Positions 10,190-17,749 of a stretch of 64,000 nt of DNA are shown piece after piece. The stretch spans positions 2,666,001-2,730,000 of the forward strand of contig NZ_CP071597.1 in NCBI RefSeq assembly GCF_017357405.1. Reading direction: 5' to 3'. A program made the translations under genes and the position numbers. The stretch is from Halomontanus rarus (GTDB lineage Archaea; Halobacteriota; Halobacteria; Halobacteriales; Natrialbaceae). The stretch's first letter is position 1, and every line of letters begins with the position of its first letter. The notes under the pieces were generated by a model that was given only the letters and a program-made list of their open reading frames with translations, had not been told where the DNA came from and ran no database searches.

Positions 10190-11148
10190 CGGACCGAACG
10201 CCCGACCCGAGGACGGACGGCGGCTACGAGCTGCGGATGGCGGGTTCCGAGACGAAGGCGGGGAGAGAGACGGAGACGGCGGTGAAGCGGGAGTCGGAGG
10301 TGGAGACGAATACGAACACGACGATCGTATCGGCCGCGAGAGCCGGCCTCCGACAGGCAGCGGTCCTCGCCGAGACGGAGTATCGGCTCGCGGTTCGCGG
10401 TCGGTGGGCGGTCGCGCTCACCGTCGTCTTCGCCGCGTTCGCGCTCGGATTGACGACGTTCAGCGGCGCGAGCGTGAGTCCCGACGGGTTCGATCGGACC
10501 GTCGCGAGCCTCGCGGTGCTGGCCGGCTATCTCGTCCCGCTGGTCGCGCTGGCGTTCGGCTTCGACGCGATCGTCGGTCGCGAGGAGAGCGGCTGGCTCG
10601 GCGCGTTGTTCGCCCTGCCCGTCTCGCGGTCGTGGATCGTCCTCGGGACGTTCCTCGGACGCGCGGTCGTTCTCGCGAGCGCGACCGTCGTCGGGTTCGG
10701 GATCGCCGGCGGCTTGCTGCTCCGGGAGTTCGGACTGACCGGGTTCGACACCTACGTCGGATTCGTGCTCGCGACGGCCGGGCTCGGACTCGCGTTCCTC
10801 GCGCTGGCCGTCCTGCTGTCGACGGTCGCCCGCGAGAAGACCCACGCCCTCGGCCTCTCCCTGCTCGCGTGGGCGTGGTTCGTGTTGGTCCACGACCTGC
10901 TCGCGCTGGGCGTGATCGCCGCGTTTCCGCTGCCCGACGCGGCGCTGTCGACCATGCTGCTCGCGAATCCGGCGAGCGTCTTTCGGGCGCTCGTCCTCGG
11001 CACCCTCGGCGCTGGCGGCGACGCCGGCTTCGCGTCGGTGCTCGCGGACGTCGGCCTCTCGAGCGGTCCGCTCGTCGCCGCGTTGTTCGCGTGGGCCGTC
11101 GTGCCGCTCGCTGCCGCCGCAGTGGCGGTGCGCCGACGCCGCGTCTGA
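10186..11148 (+). CDS. nosY: NosY, ABC transporter permease
   Basis: This 320-residue protein has a roughly 55-residue hydrophilic acidic N-terminal extension and then about six transmembrane segments typical of ABC-2/NosY permeases. FDAIVGREESGWLGALFALPVSRSWIVLGTFLG is the characteristic cytoplasmic segment with the E-x-x-x-G coupling motif. STVAREKTHALGLSLLAWAWFVLVHDLL matches the second half of NosY. It partners NosF and NosD. The extension, with its Glu/Thr repeats, resembles the NosF tail and is encoded by similar low-complexity DNA. It starts by overlapping the nosF stop. Confidence 0.92.
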
Positions 11149-11199
11149 CTCGAGTCGTACTGTAACCGTCTTCCTCACCCCCATCAGATTTCGACTCTA

Positions 11200-11235
11200 A
11201 CTCCAACTCCAACTCCAACTCCAACTCCGACTCCG
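11200..11235 (+). repeat. CTCCAA hexanucleotide repeat before nosL start
   Basis: About five tandem copies of AACTCC, the last two degenerated to GACTCC, fill the 36 bases directly before the nosL ATG at 11236. Copy-number change would alter only leader length. No Shine-Dalgarno motif is left in this interval. Confidence 0.85.
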
Positions 11236-11871
11236 ATGACTCCCAACTCACCTACCCACCACACGACACCGGACCGTAACACGAATCGACTCGAGACCGA
11301 GGGCGTCGATCCCCGCTCACGGCGGCGCTTCCTGTTCGGCGTCGCGATCGCGTCGACGGCCGGACTCGCCGGCTGTCTCGGAGGCGAGCGCGACGAACGC
11401 GACGGGACGACCTCCGCCGACCCGGACCCGATCGCCCTGACCGGCGGCCTCGCGTGCGACGCCTGCGGCATGGTAATCGAAGAACACTACGGGCCCGCCG
11501 GTCAGGCCGTCTACGCCGACGGCAGACCGGAGGGTCGAGAGGGGCCTGCTCGGTTCGACAGTGTCGCGGAACTCCTCGTCTCCCTCGAGGAGGCCGACGC
11601 TCGCGGGTGGGAGACCCACGCCGTCTTCGTCACCGACTACTCGAGGGTCGACTACGAACTCGACGTGCGCGACGGAACGCCGTACGTTTCGACACACGCC
11701 GAGGCAGACGCCTTCGCGGACGTCCAGGAGGTGCACTTCGTCGTCGACAGCGACGTTCACGGTGCGATGGGCCCCGACTCCGTCCCGTTCACCGACCCGG
11801 AAGACGCCGATTCGTTCGCCGACGAACACGGGGGGACGGTTCTCGAGTGGGACGAACTGCGGGCTCGATAA
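11236..11871 (+). CDS. nosL: NosL, copper-binding lipoprotein
   Basis: This 211-residue protein has a Tat signal (RSRRRFLFG, about residues 28-36) and lipobox LAGC. The mature N-terminus carries CDACGM, the Cu(I)-binding Cys-x2-Cys-Gly-Met of NosL, followed by a NosL/MerB-like beta fold (VFVTDYSRVDYEL, VHFVVDSDVHGAMGPDSVPF). NosL hands copper to apo-NosZ outside the cell membrane. It lies 87 bp after nosY, separated by a hexanucleotide repeat, so it may be the last gene of the nos operon. Confidence 0.94.
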   Translation: MTPNSPTHHTTPDRNTNRLETEGVDPRSRRRFLFGVAIASTAGLAGCLGGERDERDGTTSADPDPIALTGGLACDACGMVIEEHYGPAGQAVYADGRPEGREGPARFDSVAELLVSLEEADARGWETHAVFVTDYSRVDYELDVRDGTPYVSTHAEADAFADVQEVHFVVDSDVHGAMGPDSVPFTDPEDADSFADEHGGTVLEWDELRAR

Positions 11872-11891
11872 CGCTCGACCGTTCTCGACCG

Positions 11892-12476
11892 TCAGTCGAA
11901 CGAGAGTTCCCCGCTCTCTGTGACCTCGCCGAACAACCACTCGGCGTGCTCTAAGGCGTACTCCTTGTGATCGTCCTCGATCGATCCGATACAGTCCTCG
12001 ACCAGGATCGGCCTGAAGTCACGCAGACCCGCGCTGCCGCCGGTGTGCAACACGCAGACGTTCGCGAGCGTCCCGCAGAGGACCAGATCCCGGATCCCAC
12101 GCGCCCGGAGCCACCCCTCGAGTTGGGTCTCGTAGAAGGCGTCGTAGGTGTGTTTCTCGACGACGAGATCCTCGTCGCGAACGTCGAACTCCTCGACGAT
12201 TTCGGCGTCCCACGACCCCTCGAGGACGTGCTCGCCCCACTGCTCGAACTCGTCGTAGTAGTGTGCGTCGTCGAACTGTTCTGGCGGGTGGACGTCGCGG
12301 GTGTAGACGACCTGTACGCCGGCCTCGCGGGCGCGCTCGAGGAGGGTGTCGATCGGGTCGACGACGGCCTCGCTGCCGGGTGCGTAGAGGCTCCCGTCGG
12401 GATGGCAGAATCCGTTCTGCATGTCGACGACCACGATGGCGGTACTGTCGGGTGCGAGCGAGAGTGACGCGGACAT
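11892..12476 (-). CDS. Nicotinamidase-like isochorismatase-family hydrolase
   Basis: This 194-residue cysteine hydrolase starts at ATG 12476; the frame continues upstream into sequence antisense to the next gene. The catalytic triad is visible as Asp18 (VVVDMQNGF), Lys108 (VEKHTYDAF) and Cys141 (GTLANVCVLHT). A metal-site pattern as in PncA is present: Asp61-x-His63 (TRDVHPP) and His83 (WGEHVLEGSWDAEI). These favour nicotinamidase (nicotinamide to nicotinate plus ammonia) over isochorismatase. A nicotinate phosphoribosyltransferase about 3.6 kb downstream supports a role in NAD salvage. It is convergent with nosL and only 20 bp away. Confidence 0.83.
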   Translation of the reverse strand: MSASLSLAPDSTAIVVVDMQNGFCHPDGSLYAPGSEAVVDPIDTLLERAREAGVQVVYTRDVHPPEQFDDAHYYDEFEQWGEHVLEGSWDAEIVEEFDVRDEDLVVEKHTYDAFYETQLEGWLRARGIRDLVLCGTLANVCVLHTGGSAGLRDFRPILVEDCIGSIEDDHKEYALEHAEWLFGEVTESGELSFD

Positions 12477-12564
12477 ACGCGGGGGTACGAACCCTCGGTG
12501 AAAAAACGCTCCGGCGGCAGAAGTGGTTAATACGTCCAGCCCATTAGTTTCGGAATACCTAGAG

Positions 12565-14262
12565 ATGAGGAAATTACGTGCGCTCGTTTTTGCAGTACTA
12601 CTCGTCGTATCGATGGGGGCCATGCCGCTGTCGGCGGTCGGTGTCGCCGATTCGAGTGCGGTGACAGAACACGCCGACTCCGTGACGGAGCGGCCCGTGA
12701 CGGCGTCGCTGGCCACACAGGAGGGAGACGACGATCCGCACCCCGACGGTCGACCGGACGACCCGACGACCACGGACACGATCGGCTACGTCGAGGGCTA
12801 CTGGTACGACGACGAACTCCCGGTCGACGACCAGGATAACGCCGTCGTCGAGGACGACGAACTCGACGCCGTCGTCTACCGCTCGATGGCTCGCGTCGAG
12901 GTCATCCGCGAGCGGACGTTCGAGGAGACGGTCGACGTCTCCGTCCGGACCCGCGAGGACGTCAGCGAGGAAACCACCGCGGATATCAGGAACGTGACCG
13001 AGGCCGAGCGACTCCACGAGAACGTCCGCTTCGAGGCCCTGTTCATGGTCGACCGAGACACCGACGCCGTCGACCAGTTCGCCGCCCTGTACACCGACGT
13101 CGTCGGCGGCTTCTACGACCCGGAGACCGACGAAATCGTCGTCGTCTCGGACACCCCCGAGTCGCCCGAACTCGACGAACTGGTTCTGGCCCACGAACTG
13201 GAACACGCCCTCCAGGATCAGTACTTCAACCTCCAGAGCTTCGAGCGAGCGACCCGGGATCAGGCGACCGCCCAGGAGGGCCTCATCGAGGGCGATGCCA
13301 ACACGATCGAAACCGAGTACGAACAGCGATGCGGCGAGCAGTGGGACTGCCTCCCGCCGGCCCAGACGCCCGAAGGCACACAGCCGGACCTCAACTGGGG
13401 GATCTACTTCACGATCTTCCAGCCCTACGACGACGGCCCCGACTACGTCGAATACCTGCGCCAGCAGGGCGGCTGGGACGCCGTCGACGACGCGTTCGAG
13501 AACCCCCCGGCGAGCACGTCGGACATGATGTACCCCGAGGAGGATCGCGAACCCGCGAACATCACGATCGAGGATCGCTCGAGCGATCGCTGGGAGCGAC
13601 TCGAGACCGAGGACGGCCCCGACTTCGCCTCGTTCGGTGAAGGGGCGATGGCGACGATGCTGGCCGCCGGGGCGTTCGGTGAGAGCCAGCAGTCGGTCGT
13701 CTCCGCCGAGGAGTTCCTCACGTTCAACGCGGCCGGCGGTATCGACGATATTCAGTACTCTCAGCCCTACACCGACGGCTGGAACGGCGACAAACTGGTC
13801 ACGTACACGACGGACGCGGAGACCGCCGACGAGAGCGCCTACGTCTGGCGGAGCGAGTGGACCAGCGAGGGCGACGCCGCGGCGTTCGTCGACGGCTACC
13901 AGCAGTTGCTCTCGATCAACGGCGGGGAATCGGTCGAGGATCGACAGGATACGACGGTCATCGACGAGGGATACCCCGGTGCGTATCGCGTCGACCACGA
14001 GGGGACGACGGTGACGATCGTTCGCGCGCCCAGCGTCGACGAACTGTCGGAGATCCACGAGGGTGGGGCCGAGTCGGATTCGGACTCGGAAACCGAGACC
14101 GAGACCGGAGCCGAGAACGAAACCCAGACCACCGAAACGAACGCCGACAACGAGACCGCTGGCGACGAATCCGGCGACGAAAGCGACGAACTCGCCGGCT
14201 TCGGGCTCGTCGTCGCCCTCGTCGCCCTCCTCGTCGGCGTGATGGCGATGCGCCGACGGTAG
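12565..14262 (+). CDS. Hvo_1808-like surface protein with HExxH zincin motif
   Basis: This 565-residue protein starts at ATG 12565 with a Sec-type signal (residues 1-30). The conserved block YRSMARVEVIRERTFEETVDV starts the domain, followed by a zincin motif HELEHALQDQYF, then EGLIEGDANTIETEYEQRC and paired cysteines (RCGEQWDC). It ends with an acidic Thr/Glu linker, a hydrophobic helix (LAGFGLVVALVALLVGVMA) and RRR. This is the architecture of haloarchaeal cell-surface proteins processed or anchored at the C-terminus, although a canonical PGF motif is not present. HExxH plus a downstream Glu suggests a metallopeptidase, unproven. A paralogue follows directly. Confidence 0.78.
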   Translation: MRKLRALVFAVLLVVSMGAMPLSAVGVADSSAVTEHADSVTERPVTASLATQEGDDDPHPDGRPDDPTTTDTIGYVEGYWYDDELPVDDQDNAVVEDDELDAVVYRSMARVEVIRERTFEETVDVSVRTREDVSEETTADIRNVTEAERLHENVRFEALFMVDRDTDAVDQFAALYTDVVGGFYDPETDEIVVVSDTPESPELDELVLAHELEHALQDQYFNLQSFERATRDQATAQEGLIEGDANTIETEYEQRCGEQWDCLPPAQTPEGTQPDLNWGIYFTIFQPYDDGPDYVEYLRQQGGWDAVDDAFENPPASTSDMMYPEEDREPANITIEDRSSDRWERLETEDGPDFASFGEGAMATMLAAGAFGESQQSVVSAEEFLTFNAAGGIDDIQYSQPYTDGWNGDKLVTYTTDAETADESAYVWRSEWTSEGDAAAFVDGYQQLLSINGGESVEDRQDTTVIDEGYPGAYRVDHEGTTVTIVRAPSVDELSEIHEGGAESDSDSETETETGAENETQTTETNADNETAGDESGDESDELAGFGLVVALVALLVGVMAMRRR

Positions 14263-14360
14263 CTGTCACGACTTTCGTTTTCGACGCGTCGGAAACCACG
14301 CGATCGCCTACGCGACTCGCTGACGGAAGCGCTTTTTATTGTCACTTCCTTGCACCGGAC

Positions 14361-15971
14361 GTGCGACGTCTCACGCTGCTCGCAGTCGTTCTGATCGCCC
14401 TCCTCGCCGGCTGTTCGCTCATCGCTCCGAACGCCGACACCGACGCCGACTCCTCGGTCACGCTCGAGCCGCGGTCCCTCGATTCGGATCGACCCCTCGG
14501 AACGGTCGGCAACTACACTGCCACCGACACCTTCGAACTCGGCCCCAATTCGAGTACGGGGCTCACTACGGCTGAACTCGAGGCGGTCAAGTACCGATCG
14601 ATGGCCCGGATCGAGGTCGTCCGCGGCCTGCAGTTCCGGGAGGACGTCGGCCTCGAGATCGTCAGCCGCGAGCGGTACCGACAGGAGAATTCGTGGGCCG
14701 AGGGAGCGGCCGGCCCGTACACGAACGAACTGTGGCGCGCGGGATTCGTCGTCGACGGCGAGACGGAGTACAACGACGCGCTCGGCGAACTCTACGGCGG
14801 CTCGGTACAGGGATACTACTCGAGCGGCCGGATCGTCCTCGTCACCGACGAGGTCGACAGCGTGAGCGTCGATCGCGACACGCTGGTTCACGAACTCGTT
14901 CACGCCTTACAGGACCAGCACTTCGGGCTGGCCCGCAGCGGGACGACCGTCGACGAACGGCGAGCCGAGAGCGGGTTGATCGAAGGTGAGGGCAACTACG
15001 TCCCACACCTGTACGACCAGCGGTGTGGGGCCGCGTGGGAGTGTCTTCCCGACCTCGAGCGAGAGCCCGGTACCGCGAACCAGCGGCCGTTCAACGTCGG
15101 GCTCTACCTCTCGATCTACGCACCGTACGCGGAGGGACCGACGTTCGTCCGGCACCTTCACGAGCGAGGGGGCGAGCGCGGGAGTGCGAACGGGAGCGCA
15201 CGTGTGAACGCGAGTGCCAGCGAGAACGAAACCGGAGACGGCGAGTGGGCCGCCGTCGACGCAGCCTTCGACGATCGGCCGTCGAGTACGGAACAGATAC
15301 TCCACCCCGAACGGTATCCGGACGACCGGCCGGTCGACGTTTCCGTCGCGGACCGCTCCGGGGCGGAGTGGGAGCCGTTTACGGTGGCGGACGAGAGCGA
15401 GAGCGAGGGAGAGGGCGAAGAGAAGGACGAGACTGGGACTGATCTGCGAACCGAAACCGTCGGCGAGGCGACGCTGTTCGCGACCCTCTTCGCCAACGGC
15501 ATCGTCGACCGACCGCTCACCGAGGGCGGAACCGACATTTCGCCGTACAACTACTCGCACCCGATCACCGACGGCTGGGCCGGAGACACCCTCGTCGCCT
15601 ACCACGACCGCGACGACGAGGACCGGACCGGCCACGTCTGGCGACTGGCCTGGAGCTCCGAGGCCGACGCCACCCAGTTCCGCGAGGCCTACCTCGAGCT
15701 CCTCGAGCGACACGACGCCGAGGCGGTTTCGGGAGCGACCGACACCTACCGCGTTCCCGACGTAAGCGGTTTTGCCGGGGCCTATCGCGTCACGAGCGAG
15801 GGCGACCGGGTGACGATCGTCGGCGGGCCGACGGTGGCGTCGCTCGAAGACATTCACGGGAGCGAGACGAGGTCGCCCCCGTCGGCGATCACGGCCGTCG
15901 GTCCGCTGCCGACCGCTCCGACCGAGCACTCGACGACCGGAATCGCAGCCCCTGCGATCAGTGACGGGTGA
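14361..15971 (+). CDS. Hvo_1808-like lipoprotein paralogue with HExxH motif
   Basis: A GTG at 14361 gives a 536-residue protein with a lipobox (LIALLAGC). Its body parallels the preceding protein: YRSMARIEVVRGLQFREDVGL, HELVHALQDQHF, ESGLIEGEGNYVPHLYDQRCGAAWEC, and a closing DGWAGDTLVAYHDRDDE...GFAGAYRV. It lacks the C-terminal membrane helix of its neighbour and is instead predicted to be lipid-anchored at the N-terminus. Ser/Asn/Glu-rich insertions lie at about residues 275-295 and 350-375. The two probably arose by tandem duplication. Conservation of HExxH in both supports a real metal site, but catalysis is inferred only. Confidence 0.75.
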   Translation: MRRLTLLAVVLIALLAGCSLIAPNADTDADSSVTLEPRSLDSDRPLGTVGNYTATDTFELGPNSSTGLTTAELEAVKYRSMARIEVVRGLQFREDVGLEIVSRERYRQENSWAEGAAGPYTNELWRAGFVVDGETEYNDALGELYGGSVQGYYSSGRIVLVTDEVDSVSVDRDTLVHELVHALQDQHFGLARSGTTVDERRAESGLIEGEGNYVPHLYDQRCGAAWECLPDLEREPGTANQRPFNVGLYLSIYAPYAEGPTFVRHLHERGGERGSANGSARVNASASENETGDGEWAAVDAAFDDRPSSTEQILHPERYPDDRPVDVSVADRSGAEWEPFTVADESESEGEGEEKDETGTDLRTETVGEATLFATLFANGIVDRPLTEGGTDISPYNYSHPITDGWAGDTLVAYHDRDDEDRTGHVWRLAWSSEADATQFREAYLELLERHDAEAVSGATDTYRVPDVSGFAGAYRVTSEGDRVTIVGGPTVASLEDIHGSETRSPPSAITAVGPLPTAPTEHSTTGIAAPAISDG

Positions 15972-16036
15972 CGAGCGACGGGCGACAGGTGACGGGCGAC
16001 GGGCGACAGGCGAGCGACGGATGACGAACGACGAGA
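15960..16036 (+). repeat. Degenerate heptamer repeat (GACGGGY-like)
   Basis: Roughly ten imperfect copies of a seven-base unit such as GACGGGT, GACGAGC and GACAGGT run from the last codons of the preceding gene into the leader of the next. It is simple-sequence DNA with no clear function. Confidence 0.7.
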
Positions 16037-16094
16037 GGACGTCCGAGCGCCACACAAGCGTACCTTTTTCGCCCTCCACCGGAAAGCGAGGGGT

Positions 16095-17303
16095 ATGACG
16101 AATCCGTTCGGAACCGTCTCAGCGGAGGCGATCCTCGAGGGCCGGGCGACGGACGCCTACTTCGAGCGCACGCGGACGACCCTCGAGCACGCGGGGAAAG
16201 ACCCCCACGTCGTCGCCGAAGTGACCGCCGACCAGTTTCCCACCGGGAGCTTCGAGGTGTTCACCGGCGTCGAAGACGTCGCGACGCTGTTCGAGGGTCG
16301 GTCCGTCGACATCGACGCACTGCCGGATGGCCAACTGTTCGACGGCGGCCCCGTCCTCCGGATCGAAGGATCGTACCTCGACTTCGCCGAACTCGAGACC
16401 TCGCTGCTCGGCTTCCTCTCGCAACCGAGCGGCTTCGCGACGGCCGCCCTCGAGGCGCGTCGGGCCGCGCCGGAGTCGCTCGTCCTCTCGTTCGGCGCCC
16501 GCCACGTCCACCCGTCGATCACGTCGACCGTCGAGCGAGCCTCGTTGCTGGCCGGTCTCGACGGGTTCTCGCACGTCGCCGCCGGCGAAATCCTCGACCG
16601 CGAACCGGGCGGAACGATGCCCCACGCGCTCATGTTCTGTTTCGGCGAGGGGAACCAGCCCGCGGCGTGGGAGGCCTTCGACGAGGCCGTTCCCGAAGAC
16701 GTCCCGCGGATCGCGCTCGTCGACACCTTCTGGGACGAGAAGGCGGAGAGCCTGCTGGCGGCCGAGACGCTCGGCGACGACTTGGACGGCGTCCGAATCG
16801 ACACGACGGGGTCGCGTCGCGGCGACTTCCGACACATCATTCGCGAGGTGCGCTGGGAACTCGACGCGCGGGGCCACGAGGACGTCGACATCTTCTGTAG
16901 CGGCGGCCTCGGCCCCGCGGACCTTCGGGACCTCCGCGACGTCGCCGACGGCTTCGGCGTCGGCAGCGCGATCACGAGCGCCGACGGCGTCGACTTCAGC
17001 CTCGACATCGTCGAAATCAGCGAGGGATCGGACGATCCCTCGAACGGCCGGACGCAATCCGGCGAGGGGGGCGAACCGATCTCCAAGCGGGGCAAACTCT
17101 CGGGCGTCAAGGAGGTCTACCGGACCCCCGACGGTGGCCACCACGTCGCGCTCGCGGATCGGGCGGGACCGGAGGACGGCGAGGCGCTCCTCGAACCCCT
17201 CGTTCGCGACGGCGAAATCGTCCGGGAGTTCGACCTCGAGGCGGCGTCCGAGCGATGTCTGGCCGACGCGGCTCGAGTCGGGTTCGGCGTCGACGAGCGG
17301 TGA
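16095..17303 (+). CDS. pncB: Nicotinate phosphoribosyltransferase
   Basis: This 402-residue cytoplasmic enzyme joins nicotinate and phosphoribosyl pyrophosphate to nicotinate mononucleotide in NAD salvage. Visible family segments are TDAYFERTRTTLE (substrate tyrosine), SFGARHVHPSI (matching the conserved FG-x-R phosphate-binding segment), GTMPHALMFCF, DTFWDEKAES, RIDTTGSRRGD (PRPP-binding) and DIFCSGGLGPADLRDL. The C-terminal part contains a Gly/Ser insertion, then KRGKLSGVKEVYR. It matches the shorter archaeal/Thermoplasma-type family in length. It pairs functionally with the nicotinamidase-like hydrolase at 11892-12476. Confidence 0.92.
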   Translation: MTNPFGTVSAEAILEGRATDAYFERTRTTLEHAGKDPHVVAEVTADQFPTGSFEVFTGVEDVATLFEGRSVDIDALPDGQLFDGGPVLRIEGSYLDFAELETSLLGFLSQPSGFATAALEARRAAPESLVLSFGARHVHPSITSTVERASLLAGLDGFSHVAAGEILDREPGGTMPHALMFCFGEGNQPAAWEAFDEAVPEDVPRIALVDTFWDEKAESLLAAETLGDDLDGVRIDTTGSRRGDFRHIIREVRWELDARGHEDVDIFCSGGLGPADLRDLRDVADGFGVGSAITSADGVDFSLDIVEISEGSDDPSNGRTQSGEGGEPISKRGKLSGVKEVYRTPDGGHHVALADRAGPEDGEALLEPLVRDGEIVREFDLEAASERCLADAARVGFGVDER

Positions 17304-17410
17304 ACGTAGGACCGATCACGCTAGTCCGCCGACCGGTCGGACTGGCGGCAGTTCGTGACGACGAGACAGATAAACGAACTGTTAGTAGTGTTCGAATCGT
17401 ATTCGCGCGT

Positions 17411-17659
17411 ATGAAAGCCACGTCCACACCTGGCGAGTCGCGGGACCCGCATATCGAGATCGCCAACTGGCTGTTCGTTCGACTCGCGCTCGTCCTCGCC
17501 TGTACGCTTCTCGTCACCAGAATCGTCGTGGCCGGGGCGGGAGCTGCGGGCCTCGTCCTCGCACTCGGCCTCTTCCTCACGGCCCTCTGGGTGACCGTCC
17601 ATCTCGTCTTCTCGGCGCTGAACGATCTGCTCGAGGCGAAACTCGACGCGGTCTCGTGA
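17411..17659 (+). CDS. Small membrane protein
   Basis: This 82-residue protein starts at ATG 17411; the open frame starts at 17255, but the upstream part overlaps the end of pncB. Two hydrophobic helices (about residues 20-41 and 44-68) are followed by a short amphipathic end (ALNDLLEAKLDAVS). No motif is recognised. It lies between pncB and the histidine kinase, with about 90 bp on either side, and could be transcribed alone. Confidence 0.6.
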   Translation: MKATSTPGESRDPHIEIANWLFVRLALVLACTLLVTRIVVAGAGAAGLVLALGLFLTALWVTVHLVFSALNDLLEAKLDAVS

Positions 17660-17749
17660 GCGGATCGACGGCTGCGACCTCGAAAACCGTCGGCGCGTGG
17701 GGAATTTCTTACCAAACAATTAATTTCGCAAGTAATGATGGATCCGTAG

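Noticed and set aside
12598-14058. 486-codon minus-strand frame opposite the Hvo_1808-like gene
   Set aside because: Lacks recognisable domains, and the opposite strand carries a signal peptide and HExxH.
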